A stretch of 64,000 nt of DNA from Syngnathus acus (taxonomy: Eukaryota; Chordata; Actinopteri; Syngnathiformes; Syngnathidae). The DNA is taken from positions 8,776,967-8,840,966 of the forward strand of contig NC_051091.1 of the NCBI RefSeq assembly GCF_901709675.1, given 5' to 3'. The notes beneath the pieces are model-generated. The model searched no databases, was not told the DNA's origin, and saw only the letters and a program-made list of their open reading frames with translations. Each line of letters starts with the position of its first letter. Within the stretch, counting starts at the first letter, position 1. A program made the position numbers and the translations under genes. Shown here piece by piece: positions 37,392 to 48,942 of this stretch.

Positions 37392-37470
37392 CTTGGCTTT
37401 GTAACGTCAGCATTTGCGTGGTTAAACTTGAACGGAAGTCATCCAGTCGTAGGCGTGTCTTTTTTGTTTA
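37392..37470 (-). promoter_or_regulatory. probable non-coding first exon / promoter of ampd2
   Basis: A donor at 37391-37387 follows the sequence ACGTTACAAAGCCAAG, and just above it is a CGTCA-type motif region (TGACGTTAC, AGGCGTGTC). The start of this exon is not determinable by eye; the upper limit given is approximate. Confidence 0.35.
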
Positions 37471-37499
37471 GTGTTTCCTGCTGTGTGCTTCGACTAATA

Positions 37500-40400
37500 A
37501 ATCATTCCTCCCACGACTGAATTATTAAAAAAAAAAAAAAAAACAGTAAGGTGATGGTAGTTTAAAAAAACAAAATGGTTGAGCACATGTACTCACAGGG
37601 GAAAACAGGCTCTTAGAAAAAGTAATTTATAGCTGCAATATTTTGCTGACATATTGTAATTTGATGACAGCATCATAATGTATCATTTATTATCAAATAA
37701 GTAGATTGCAGGGTGCTTTTTAAACCTCTCAAGTAAGCTAGTCATACACAACTGAGAGCAGATGGCGGTCACAAAACGCAAAGTTAGTGTAAACAGTAAA
37801 GTCTGAAATACACAAGTTAACGATTTACCTTCCACTATCTGATGAAACCAAGTTTAATTGTCTATAAGACGGTAGTATAGATAGATCAACAACAGCATTA
37901 TTATTTTTAGTAAATATAAATAAAATAATATTATTCAGACCAATTAAAGTAAGTATCTAAACAAAGGTTCACCAGTTAAATGAAAATAAGCGGTGTCGCT
38001 TCTATTGAAAGACAAAAAAAAATGTCTTGGTCTACTCTATACCTTTACTATGATCTTAAATTAGCTTGTAGTATATGATGAAATTAAATGTCTTTCTAGG
38101 GCATGAAGAAAATCCATCTTCTTTCTCGCCTTATCACGCTTTTCATCCGCCCCCGCACTCTCCAGGGCCTTCTTGCATAATAGCACTTCAGCTTCAATGG
38201 CCTTTGCCCTCCTACAGGCAGTCAGTACAAAACACTAACTTGAAAACTTTTTTTATTTTACAACTGCCACAGCACGAATTCATACTCGTCTTCTGAAACG
38301 GGTTGCCTTAAAAATTTGCTTCGGTTATACCAGCCATGCCAAGATGTTGATGTGCTTTTCTCCACAGCCGTGTAAGTACAGTTACAGTTTTCAAAGGGTG
38401 AATAAAAAAAGTAAACAAAAAATCATTCTCAATCTGCTGTTGGGTGTTTGTATAGAGCAAGGGTTGTTTTCATTGTTGATTGCTGTATTCAGTTCTATAT
38501 TTTTCTTAATTAAATACGCTAAGAGGAGATCATGAAATGCAACTCATTGAATGAATACTCACGCGATCCGTCCCAGATAAAATAAGTGAAACAAATGTGA
38601 GGAGGCGTCTGGTATAGTCTGTAAAAAAAACTGTATTTAGAGAAGACACACAGATAGAAAGAGCAAGCTCCTCCCACCACCCACAGCAGCACAGAAAAAT
38701 GTCACGAGGTAAAAATTGCCATGGGGATGGTGGAGCCTGGCGGATCTGGAGGCGAGTTGATCCATCGTTGGGGCGTGAGGATTGCCACACTCCGCCATCC
38801 TCCAGACTTCAACACAGAAGCCGCATCATCCTGTGAAAAGCCAAAATAATTTTTTTTGAATGTGCTAGCGTGTCAGAAGCATGTGGGAATCATGTAATTG
38901 TAATGTACTGTGAAATAAAATCGTACTCATATGATGACGAATAATAAATAAAAGATTTGTGGAAGTCCCTAAGATGATGTGGGCTATCTGGAGGTGGAAG
39001 TTCAGAAGTTCGAGACCTGACCAAGCTTTTTAACTATGATTTAACTCATAAGAAGGCATCAGTATTCTTTCAAAAACATAGAAACTCTTTATTACAACCG
39101 TAGCTCTCAATGAACGTTTAGCTGTGTACAGTACACATGTGCAAGCAGTTCTTTCATTATAAAGAGAAAGGAAAAACTACCCTCACCCCAATTGTAAATG
39201 CTCCACATCATCCACAATTGAGGACATACATGATGAACATCAAGTTCATTTCTGGTTTTAACTCGCTCACTTAGTGACCCTGTATCCACGTTAGTAAAGC
39301 ACCTGCTATTTCGATCATTTCTGCATGTAGTTTTCATATTCAAGGTTTATCCTGTACATAAAACCTGATGAGGCCAGGAAAAGAAATTATATACATTTCT
39401 CCTCCATGATGATAATCTCCACGACTCACAAAGAAGGCAGCGGCAGGTCAAAACATTCCCGGCACCTTGCTAACAAATTCAAAACGTGTACTTGACACCA
39501 AGATAAAAAAATAAATCAAAGAAAAGATTGTGTAAAGCGTTACAGTATACACAAAGCACACTTTACAAGTCTACCAAACACATAATTTAGCAGATGAATG
39601 AATTGAAAGGAACCTACTGATCAAATGCTGTGCATCAAGAGAGTATAGATTTCTATTTCCTCGAGTTCTAGAATCAGCTTATAGTCAACACATCTGGCTC
39701 GCTGGTCCGAAATAAATAAAAAACAGTCAAAGATAGCGTTTCCATGAGAAGTGGGTTACACGATGCGTGCCAGGCTGATTTTGAAGAATTGAGAGGGGGC
39801 TTTATTATTGATGAAAGCCCGACTGTCAAACTCGAGAGAAACAAAATCCTACGTTTGTACTACAGCGTTGAGTCTTCATTTGTGATTTTTAAAGGCAGAA
39901 GATCACAGCACAATAATTGAGTAATCCATCGAGAAAAAGATGGTGATCAAAGGCAAACTCAGCTTAGCTTGATATCTAGCTTGATACCGGCAGTTCCAGA
40001 TTTTGTAAAATCATTATTCACTGCACGGAACTGAATTATTTCAATTGAATTCCCCAAACTTTTCAAACTGTTAAATCCATTCATTTGTTTACATTTATCC
40101 ATATTGTCGAAAACTGACAGGAATCTAGTGAACTACCCCGACTAGTCATGACAGCTAGAGAGGGGGGGGAATGGGGTCACTGCCCCCCTCCCAAACATGC
40201 TTGGAACCCCTACATTCAGCATTTTCACACATAGGGAATTAATAATGAATTTTTATAATTTGAAGATTTTGGGGGGTTTGGTTCTGCAGCCCCCTGGCCC
40301 TGAGTTATCCTAATGAACTAATTTCAAGAATTGTTAAAAAAAAAAACTTTCACCTTTTCAAAGACAATGCTCAGTTTTGATTGACACGTTCAGCGAGGTG

Positions 40401-40526
40401 CTAATTTAACATTATGCTTGTATTTTGGTTGTAATTTGCAATGGTGATAAAAAACAATAATAAGAACCAAACAACTTTCCTGATGTCTTCAACACAATCA
40501 CAATGGTGTAAGAAAAAAAAAAAAAG
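37500..40526. other. ampd2 upstream flank and gpr61 3' UTR
   Basis: A minus-strand AATAAA (TTTATT near 39088) about 1.4 kb beyond the gpr61 stop codon probably ends the gpr61 3' UTR. A minus-strand frame at 38530-38790 is open but shows no family resemblance and is left unassigned. The rest is AT-rich with no supported features. Confidence 0.45.
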
Positions 40527-41912
40527 TTAAGTGTCTATATCTACGTGGTTGTTTTTCGCCTGATCGGTATCGACAAACTCGTAGGTATCCTCTGCAATTT
40601 GTCCCGGTATACGAAAATCGACAGGTAGCGGATGTGCTGGCTCAGATGCTTGCGACTGAACCATGGGGCAGCAGGCCTCCCCTTTAGGACTGGAGGTGCT
40701 TTGCGAGTTCTGAGGTTCCAAGTTGCAGCCGGTGCCCTGAAGAAACTGGAGGAAATTTTCCTCTATGGAGCCTTCGCGGCTGGGCAGCCTCTCCTCCACC
40801 TCGAGTCCCGCTCGACGAAACAAGCACGGCAGATGTTTGCCCAGCTCCTCCCGGATCTGTCTGTTGAGACAGCCGTAGAAGAAGGGGTTGGAGGTGAAGC
40901 AGAAGTAGCCAATCCAGGTGACCGCCTCCTCGAGAGATGCCAACGTGGCCGGGGGGCTGGCGGCCAGAGCGGAATACAGGTGGAAAGAAAAGTAGGGCAG
41001 CCAGCAACCCAGAAACTGCCCGCCAACCGCCATCAACACGGCTGCCGCTTTCCCTCCACCGAATGGCCGCACCGGTGTCTCCCTCCCGGTCCCTGTTCCA
41101 GAGCTGGTAACCATCGTGGACCGGCTACTGAGCGACTCCGACCTTTGGCGACGAGGCGTGTCCGTCCAAGTGGGCAGAGGCCCGTGGTGCATGGCGGCGA
41201 CCCGAGCCACCTTGAACATGTTGCAGTACACCACGAAAATGACCAGCAGCGGACACAGGAAATAAAGCAGCGTGAAGAGGACCATGAACGCCAAACGGTT
41301 CGAGCCGCCCCCCGTCCAGTGCAGCGAGCAGCGCCTCTGACCCTGAGCGGGAGGAGAGGGGACCCCCCCGCCTCCCCCGCTACCCTCCAGAAGGGGAGTC
41401 CTCGCACCTTGCAGGATCCAGGCGAGCAGCGGCAAAGCCGACATGGCCAACGCTTTGACCCATATCCCCACCAGCACTGACGCCACCAGGCCCACGGTCA
41501 TCTTCACCTCGTAGCGCATGGGGTGCATGACGTAATAATAGCGCTCCACGTTGATGACTGAGATGGAGAGGATGGCGGCGCTAACCAGGAACACGCTGAG
41601 GAAGAGGTAACTGCGGCACAGGGCCTCCCCGAAGAAGGCTCGACTGGAGACCATGCCGAGAGGCATCAGCACCAAGGCCGCCAGCAGGTCCACCAAGCAC
41701 AGGTGGAAGACGAAGGCAAACTTGTGGAGCTGCGGGACTTTGGCGATGACCGTCATGACGGCCACGTTGCCCACCACAGCGAGCAGATCCATGAGTAGCA
41801 TGGCCGCTAGGGCTACCCACTGGTACGGAGGCCAGTCCTCAGCCGGAGCGGAGGTAGACGTGTTGGACGGGAGCTGCCGAGGCGGGTGGGAGGAGTTCCA
41901 CGCTGGCTCCAT
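40527..41912 (-). CDS. gpr61: orphan G protein-coupled receptor 61
   Basis: One intronless frame of 461 aa (human GPR61 is 451). The N-terminus is short, with N-glycosylation sites (NSS, NTS), followed by seven hydrophobic segments. TM1 starts near residue 33 (VALAAMLLMDLLAVVGNVAV) and TM2 holds HLCLVDLLAALVL. The DRY-position motif at the end of TM3 is ERY in NVERYYYVMHP. TM6 carries CWLPYFSFH, and TM7 SNPFFYGCLNRQIREELGK. A Gly/Pro-rich run lies in the second extracellular loop region. GPR61 is a class A, amine-receptor-like orphan receptor of brain and pituitary, reported to be constitutively Gs-coupled. The head-to-head neighbour amigo1 lies about 7 kb away, the same arrangement as in mammals to my knowledge, which supports the call over its paralogue GPR62. 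Confidence 0.95.
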   Translation of the reverse strand: MEPAWNSSHPPRQLPSNTSTSAPAEDWPPYQWVALAAMLLMDLLAVVGNVAVMTVIAKVPQLHKFAFVFHLCLVDLLAALVLMPLGMVSSRAFFGEALCRSYLFLSVFLVSAAILSISVINVERYYYVMHPMRYEVKMTVGLVASVLVGIWVKALAMSALPLLAWILQGARTPLLEGSGGGGGVPSPPAQGQRRCSLHWTGGGSNRLAFMVLFTLLYFLCPLLVIFVVYCNMFKVARVAAMHHGPLPTWTDTPRRQRSESLSSRSTMVTSSGTGTGRETPVRPFGGGKAAAVLMAVGGQFLGCWLPYFSFHLYSALAASPPATLASLEEAVTWIGYFCFTSNPFFYGCLNRQIREELGKHLPCLFRRAGLEVEERLPSREGSIEENFLQFLQGTGCNLEPQNSQSTSSPKGEACCPMVQSQASEPAHPLPVDFRIPGQIAEDTYEFVDTDQAKNNHVDIDT

Positions 41913-43940
41913 TGGAGGGTGGGACGAGGCGGGCGGGCAGGGTCCGTCACTGGCCCATCACCCATCCTTCACAGCCAGGAAGTACGGCCAGAGGACAGCG
42001 GCTGGGGAATTAGGTAGACCCCGCGGTTGTGATGCTGGGCTGATGCTCGGGGGAGGTTCTCAACAATCTTTTTCATTTACAAAATCCTCACTTGTGCCCG
42101 CAGTCATAAACACCCCTGATGAAAGAGAACACAATGAACTGTGAGTTTATTCTGCTGGGATCATCTCAAGTCAAGCCTCAGATGAACTAAATAGTACAAA
42201 AGAACTCATTTTAGCCACAGGATGGCAAAGAGAACGAATAACACATTGCACATGTGTTCAACTTTCTCACGGACACCCTCAAAATATCATGTATTGCAGG
42301 AAAACAAATACATTTGACCCAAAAAAAAGAAAAATACATGTGCACTAATCCAATGGCCAATGTTATCCAATCTGTATTTCGCTGTACACATAAATATCTG
42401 CATTACTTATACTGTATAAATCGTGTATCATCCAATTTATTAGGAACAGCACTGCAGTTCTGCAAACTACGGACACAACAGTAAACATCGTTAAATGATC
42501 CCCCAATCGGAATGGAATATTTGTTTTGCTTCGTCTCATGTTTTGGATGTTATCATACTGTGCCTAATGAAGTGTCTGAAGAGTGTGTACTTTTTGTATT
42601 GGAAGGACTTTCTATTGCATGCCCATGCAGATCTATCTAACTAAGCGCAAAGATGCATAAGGATCTACTGATGTGCGGTAAACAAAAAATACTGGATGGT
42701 TTACGATTATAACACCAAGAATTAAAATCAAAATGAATCTCTGAGTGATTGGCTTCAGTCAGCACTATGTGTCTAAATCAAACAACAGGGTGCCCCAGTT
42801 CAGTTTTACCCTCCTGCCAGGTTTAGTCATGTCTTACCACCCACTCGTTTGTATGTTAATCATTATTATATTACACCCACTGTGTAAAACAAGACATTAT
42901 ACCTGTCATCATAAATTTAGGTGATTCATTTTACCCTCATAATTTTAATCTTAGAAGGGGAACAAACAGGAGTCGGGGTGTAAAGCAAATAAAGGGAGGG
43001 AGGGGGGGGACAGAGAGCATGATGTACCTGAATCAGAATATTTCCTCACACTGCTGCTTTGGGTTTGAAGGATGAGAATGCGGTGCATCTCCAACTCAAG
43101 TAGCGTCATGCACCTGCAACGAACGCGGCCCCCCTTCGCTCGTCTTCCCTTGCTCTGCTTTGTGCATCCTGCTTGACTACGGCCGTGGTTCCATCCAAAA
43201 GATGCTGATGGGAATGTGTGCAAAGACACCAGGCAGACAGCCCACTCTCCTCTCTCCCACTCCCCTCCTCCTTCCCATGGTTGCATTGAGGACCTCCGTG
43301 TCGTGTCTCCGCAGGGTCCTAGCGTCTGTGATGTTCATGGTGAACTGTCGAGAACAAGAGCACAGGTATCAAAATTTGCAGTCCGATATTTACATTCCTA
43401 CAAGTTGAAATCCCTCATGTTCTCACTCTCCTCCATGTTTATTCTTCATTTTTGTTATTTAGTGGTGATTTGAGCACTTTCATGGATCGGCACGGCCTCC
43501 AGCACAAGATTTATTGAGAAGGTGAGGGGAGTGATGAGGCCGGCCTTCAGCCTCCATCACCCGAGCTTCTCAAAGTGGGGCTTCTGTTGCCACGGTGATC
43601 CTTTTCATATACAGTCCATCTCGTTGCTCTATCTATGGGATGACAATGAAATGTGTGTGATGATGGACACAACTATACTCCTAACAACTGCTTTTTTTAT
43701 TTGCATTTGTAAGGTCGCCCGACCATTTGCATTTAATGACAATCACCTTGCGCATCATTCATGTAACACCTCACATGCAGTGACTGATTCATTTCAATTA
43801 CTAATAGACTTATTAGAATAATGTCAGAGTGACATCTCAGCTGTTCTGGTTTCAGTATGACACCGTTTTATATCACAGCTTTCCTGGAAGTGATTGTTGT
43901 TGTATCGCAAATTATTTTTGTCCGCTGGTAAGTTTTAGAA

Positions 43941-43980
43941 ACCTAAGGGTGTGTGTGTGTGTGTGTGCGTGCGTGCGTGC
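43941..43980. repeat. (GT)n/(GTGC)n microsatellite
   Basis: A simple dinucleotide run passing into GTGC units; its right end served as the target of the adjacent SINE insertion. Confidence 0.9.
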
Positions 43981-43990
43981 GTGTTAGTTT

Positions 43991-44352
43991 CCATCCATCC
44001 ATTTTCTGAACCGCTTAGTCCCCACGGGGGTCGCGGGAGTGCTGGAGCCTATCCCAGCCGTCAACGGGCAGTAGGCGAGGGACACCCTGAACCGGTTGCC
44101 AGCCGATCGCAGGGCACACAGAGACAAACAACCATTTGCACTCGCACTCACACCTAGGGACAATTTGGAGTCTTCAATCGGCCTACCAAGCATGTTTTTG
44201 GGATGTGGGAGGAAACCGGAGTGCCCGGAGAAAACCCACGCGGGCCCGGGGAGAACATGCAAACTCCACACAGGGAGGGCCGGAGGTGGAATCGAACCCG
44301 CACCCTCCTAACTGTGAGGCGGACGTGCTACCCAGTGCGCCACCGTGCCGCC
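43991..44352 (-). mobile_element. tRNA-derived SINE with target-site duplication
   Basis: Read on the minus strand, the element starts with a tRNA-like head: a box-A-like GTAGCACGTCCGCCTCACAG followed by the box-B-like GGTTCGATTCC. It then runs through a body of about 280 bp (containing GTTTTCTCCGGGCACTCC and CCCGCGACCCCCGTGGGG) to a GGATGGATGG tail. It is flanked by perfect 12-bp direct repeats, GCGTGTTAGTTT, at 43979-43990 and 44353-44364. It is nearly intact, so probably a fairly recent insertion. The family is abundant in percomorph fish. Reading frames across it are artefacts. Confidence 0.88.
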
Positions 44353-45504
44353 GCGTGTTAGTTTGTCCAGGGATAAACATTCACCACTGTGTCAAATGTC
44401 CAATTAGTCATGCGGGTAACAGACACGCACGAACATGGCTCAGACAGCAGAACACACAACATGCAGCATTGGAGTGGAATGTCATTACAACGGTTGTCAT
44501 GGTGTCAAGATGTCTGATGATGAAAGGCGGCATCAACACATGCTTGTTTATATATAGTACATTAAATGATTGCTGCATATGTGTGTACATGTAATTTTAT
44601 TTTTTTAATGGGCAGATGGCACAAATGTCACCCCCGAACACCCTGCCGCATTTTCATTCATTTTCTATAAAACAAGTACAGACAAGCAGACGAGCCAAAA
44701 CTCCTTTGTGCGCTTTCTGACATTGAGCGCGCCACCGCCATCTAGTGTAGTGGATGTGCAATTACACTTTATTCTACATAGTAGCCCCTCCCAAAATATG
44801 TTTCCTGGGACCACTCTTTTTAGCTCAATTAAGTATGAATTACAATTTTCTATGATGGTTTGGAATCACTGCACTGGGCCACCACTGCCTCAGACCAGTA
44901 CTATTAATTGAATATCAGTGACATGTGCAAATTATTTAATTTGACCAAGCACAAATGTGTGTGTGTGTGTGTTCTGTGTGTCGGACGTGAGCGAGTGTGA
45001 AGCGTGCACTGTTGACTCATGACAAAAATAGCAGAATCCTCACTCGGCTGGCATCACCTATCATTGCCACCACAAATACAATGGTTTCCGTAGCAACCGT
45101 GAAAATAGACTCCACCATCACACTCAGAAATAGCAAAATGACGCCACTCCAAGCCCAGAGTGCCGCCACTGCCAATCACAACGAGCACCGATATCAGCTG
45201 CAGTCATGCGTGAGCTCATGCCACTGCATTTACCCAAACGGATTTATTGACGCCTACACAAACAAACAATCAGGCCCGAAGCGGCAAATGTGCCCTGAGT
45301 GGGATCATAGTGACCTGCATATTGTTTGATAGCATCACTAAAAGGGGGGAAAAAAGCTTCTTGTGTGGATAATTTGGTTAATGTGATACACGCACACAGG
45401 AGCATGTGATAGCTATACACAGGAGCAGGAGGCGTGTTATGTGTTAAAGTCAGTTAGAATGTAAACGTATTGAAGTTGCTGGGGATAAAGCATAGAACAG
45501 AGCT

Positions 45505-45712
45505 CACCGATTCCGGTCCTCGGGGTCAGGTGTCCTGCATGTTTTATGTCTCCCTGGTGCAACGCACTAGTGTCAAATGATCAGATAATCAGCAAGGTCT
45601 GCAGAAGCTGGATCACGATCCTGATCATTTGAATCAGGTTTGCCACAGCAGCGAGACCTATAAAACCTGCAGGACACCAGACCTCAATGATTGGAACTGA
45701 TGACCCCTGGCG
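45505..45712. mobile_element. foldback (MITE-like) element
   Basis: Imperfect terminal inverted arms of about 50 bp share CAGGTGTCCTGCATGTTTTA on the left and the complement of TAAAACCTGCAGGACACCAG on the right. A shorter inner inverted pair, TCAAATGATCAG and CTGATCATTTGA, lies between them. There is no coding capacity. It resembles hAT-type MITEs common in teleosts; the superfamily is inference. Confidence 0.7.
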
Positions 45713-45821
45713 TAGAGCAATGAATGTTTCCTTGGAGACTCGCAATGTTGAAGGTTTGTAATGCAGCGAAACAATTCAAAAAGTGATAAATGTGTTGCCC
45801 TAGTGATCAGATTATGGTCCC

Positions 45822-45975
45822 CATGCATGTCACCCTAATTTGAAACCTTACTTTAAAACAGCCTAGTTTGAAACCCTACTGTGAAACCCTAATTGCAAAC
45901 CCTTATTTCAAATCCTAACCCTAATTTGAAACCCTGTCAAAACACTAACCCTTGTCTGAAACCATAACCATAATT
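45822..45975. repeat. degenerate GAAACCCTA-type repeat, copy 2
   Basis: At least eight variants of TTTGAAACCCTA, CCCTAATT and CTAACCC follow each other, with the opening words CACCCTAATTTGAAACCTTACTTTAAAAC closely paralleling the copy at 16455-16556. Confidence 0.7.
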
Positions 45976-48250
45976 CAGATTTAAAATTAATTGAATTTAA
46001 TCGTCACACATCATTACACTTGCATTCAAATTTCACACCTGCAGACTTGGCACATTATTTAGTTATTATTATTATCACTATTATTTTCAAAACAATTATT
46101 TTTATTGCTAATAACTTGATGCATATGACAATGAAATCTTTTAATATTGTTATTTGTGATTGATTTGGCTATAATCATTCAAATTATATTTGTATTTTTG
46201 TTTTGTGATTAATACTACTTTAATGAACGGCTTTACATTTTTATTATTTATATTATTCTGTATTTTATATCACACAATTCTGTAAGGTGAGCTTGAAGGA
46301 CACGAAAGGCACCTGAAATAAAAATGTTCAGTAGAGCAGTACGAAAACAAAAAACAGCAAGCCTCCCTAAATGCGCCACAAGGGGGCAGTGTTTCCTCTA
46401 TATTGCGCATTAAGCGCTGTACTGTACAGAACAGAAATGCAGTGTTGTTATCTTAATTCTATGACAAAATATGTAAAGTGTCCCATTATTCACGTGTGTT
46501 TAAGATGATCAATGTTGTCAGAGAGGTAAAAATTGTGGTTGTAGTCGTTTACTGCATTATCCACAGAGATGTCGCTAATATTATAAATATTTAAAAACAC
46601 CTGCCAAAATGGTGCAAAACACTCTATGAGTGAGTGGCAAAAAGATGTTTGACAACAGTGGCAATCAACACAACCTTGTTTGGTTTTACTTTACCCCACT
46701 CGGACCAACTCGTTTATAATTCAGGAGAGGAGCATAAATCTCCTGACGGGCGTAATGTCCTTCTGCAAAGCTGCTGACTAAATCAACTCAGCTATGCAGT
46801 AGGACACACTGCAGTCCATCTTCAAACTATAGATACAAAATAATGTTTGCAAATTCTAACAGATATGTAATGTATGGATTAAATGTATTCAGTTGCCTAC
46901 TCCGTTTAAAGACTCCCTCGCTCCATCTTGCATTCCATTCAACACTGGAGACTTTCCTCCATTCTAATTATCTCGGGGCTTTCGGCGTCGGCAGTCATTC
47001 AAGCGTTTACGCTGTCACATTAACAACCACTCTGGTTCAAGATGGCGATGGGCTTAAATAGCTCCAATATTGGCCTTTCATATCAACCTCATAGCACTTT
47101 AACAAGCCTTTCCATGTCACATGAGTTTGAGTTGTTAAGGTGATAACGCCGGTCAAGGTTGTGTATTCACGTTTATACTTGCGCAAGCTAATGAGCTCCA
47201 ATGGACAGGTCCCAGCCAAGAAATCTGCCTTCACTCATAAAAATGCTGGAAATAGTCATCCAGATTGGGTGAAAGAGCTAACACACTAATGGGGCTAACC
47301 CTAACATTAACCCCTAACTGGTACATGCTAATTCCAAGGCCAGATCCCAGATTTGACCCCACATTTTTCAGATGCAAGTATGTGCTGACCACTAGATCAC
47401 AGTTCTGACAAGTTTATGTAACATGTAAAATCCCCGGAGAAGCCAATTTCCATTGCAAACAAAATGATTCACCCCACACAGCTGTATGCACATCACGTCC
47501 AGCAAAAACTACTGCAGTGCACACACACACACGCGCACATCCGGCCTGTCCTTCACCACAGTAACAAGGTGGGCTAAAGGGAAGGTCTTCATCATGACAC
47601 TGACATCATTGCCTGCAATGTAAGGGCAATGCCAAACCATTAAGCCGCCACCCCCCCGTTTTCGATTTTTTTTTTTGCTTTTAAGAAAACTGCACCAAGC
47701 AGTCCAGTAATCAATTCCTCCCCCTTGCAGAGCTGATACTCGCTGAAAAAAAGATTACGAGGTTCCTCGGTTTATGACAAAGCTCTGTTCCAATTGCATA
47801 GAAAATTCGAGTAAGAGAAGTTTATATACTTAGTGTTACAGATTAATATCTACATCGTATATTTCAAAATGATTATGAGAAATCGTTAACGTCATCAGTG
47901 TCGTCACATGAATATAATTAATTACTAATAAGGACATATAATGAAATTAATTAAAGTTTTTTTTAAATAAATTTGTTATATATTAAGTGTGCCTTTGCAC
48001 GTCGCTCAAGTTGATGACCGCAGGTCTAGTTTTTAAATTCTCGTCTCGTCTGTCGCATAATCACAACGTATCAGCTAAAAAAACAACAACCTGATGATGT
48101 GGAATAAATACTGCGCCCATAAATAAATTACAACAGGGACCGAACTTAACCTCTCTGCACCCGCTATATTAGTAGAGCAATAAGTACAATAAAAAAGTGC
48201 ATTAGATGAAATCGCAAGGTTTTGTCTGAAATTAACTACGCATGCTACGT

Positions 48251-48310
<60 letters not shown>
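48251..48310. repeat. (GA)n microsatellite upstream of amigo1
   Basis: About 29 GA units, followed at 48467-48496 by a (GAAA)n run inside the probable amigo1 5' exon. GA tracts near promoters can bind GAGA-type factors, but here there is no evidence beyond position. Confidence 0.95.
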
Positions 48311-48465
48311 AAGAATTGAGCAATGACGTACGTGACACCGACCCATTGCAACAACTGTATCCATCACATGGTGCCTTCGCTCTTCAGCACTCGAGGACTG
48401 CGGACAGGTTGCCCGTCGCGCCGTGCTACTCACTCGTTTGTTGTGATGTAGTGGCTGTCGGGGAC

Positions 48466-48496
<31 letters not shown>

Positions 48497-48572
48497 CACC
48501 GGCCGATCCTGTTCAGGAGCGCCTCGCGGGATATTGGACCCAGGACTCTGCGTGTTGCAAGGAGCAACCACA
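48311..48572 (+). other. amigo1: probable amigo1 non-coding first exon
   Basis: GC-richer sequence ends at a donor-like CACATG then GTAAAC at 48573. The coding exon is preceded by an acceptor (TTATCTCCACAG) ending near 48921. This gives one 5' UTR intron of about 350 bp. The 5' limit is approximate. Confidence 0.4.
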
Positions 48573-48942
48573 TGGTAAACATGTTTTTTCCTTTCTTCTG
48601 GTAAAAAAAAAAAAAAAAAAGAGTAAGATAAACGTTAAATTAGAATTTAAAAAAAAAAAAATGCTGATTTTTGTTCGGCTCCAGAACTTTTGGGCCGACT
48701 GCATTTAATATTAAAATCCATTATTTATTACCATATCTACATGAGGGACAGTGGAGGACAGATTGGAAAGTTGGTGCATTTTATAACGTTAATTGAAATG
48801 AGATTCTAGTGCGTATATCAGTAATGGATTCTTGAAGTTTGCTTGTTATTATGTCAAAGTGTGTACACAAGTCCTGAATTAGAAGTTCAACTCAAAAATC
48901 AAAAACTGGATTATCTCCACAGGTCCAAGACTCTCCTCCACT

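Larger units (their letters stand above)
41913..48300. promoter_or_regulatory. intergenic region between divergent gpr61 and amigo1
   Basis: This 6.4-kb region should carry the promoters and non-coding 5' exons of both genes. It holds a GT/GC dinucleotide run, a full SINE with target-site duplication, a foldback MITE-like element and a degenerate GAAACCCTA repeat, all listed separately. A further short CA/CG run lies near 47520-47540. No additional protein gene is supported. Confidence 0.6.

Noticed and set aside
40632-41480. 282-aa open frame on the plus strand
   Set aside because: It is antisense to gpr61, with no domain resemblance; a by-product of GC-rich coding sequence.
43984-44271. 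95-aa minus-strand frame and overlapping frames
   Set aside because: They lie inside the SINE; such frames appear wherever this repeat inserts and are often wrongly annotated as fish proteins.
45822-45975. Interstitial telomere (TTAGGG)n array
   Set aside because: Only scattered CCCTAA words occur; the main unit is longer and irregular, so it is described as a degenerate repeat instead.
48075-48571. Minus-strand frames rich in Ser-Leu repeats
   Set aside because: They are translations of the (GA)n microsatellite.
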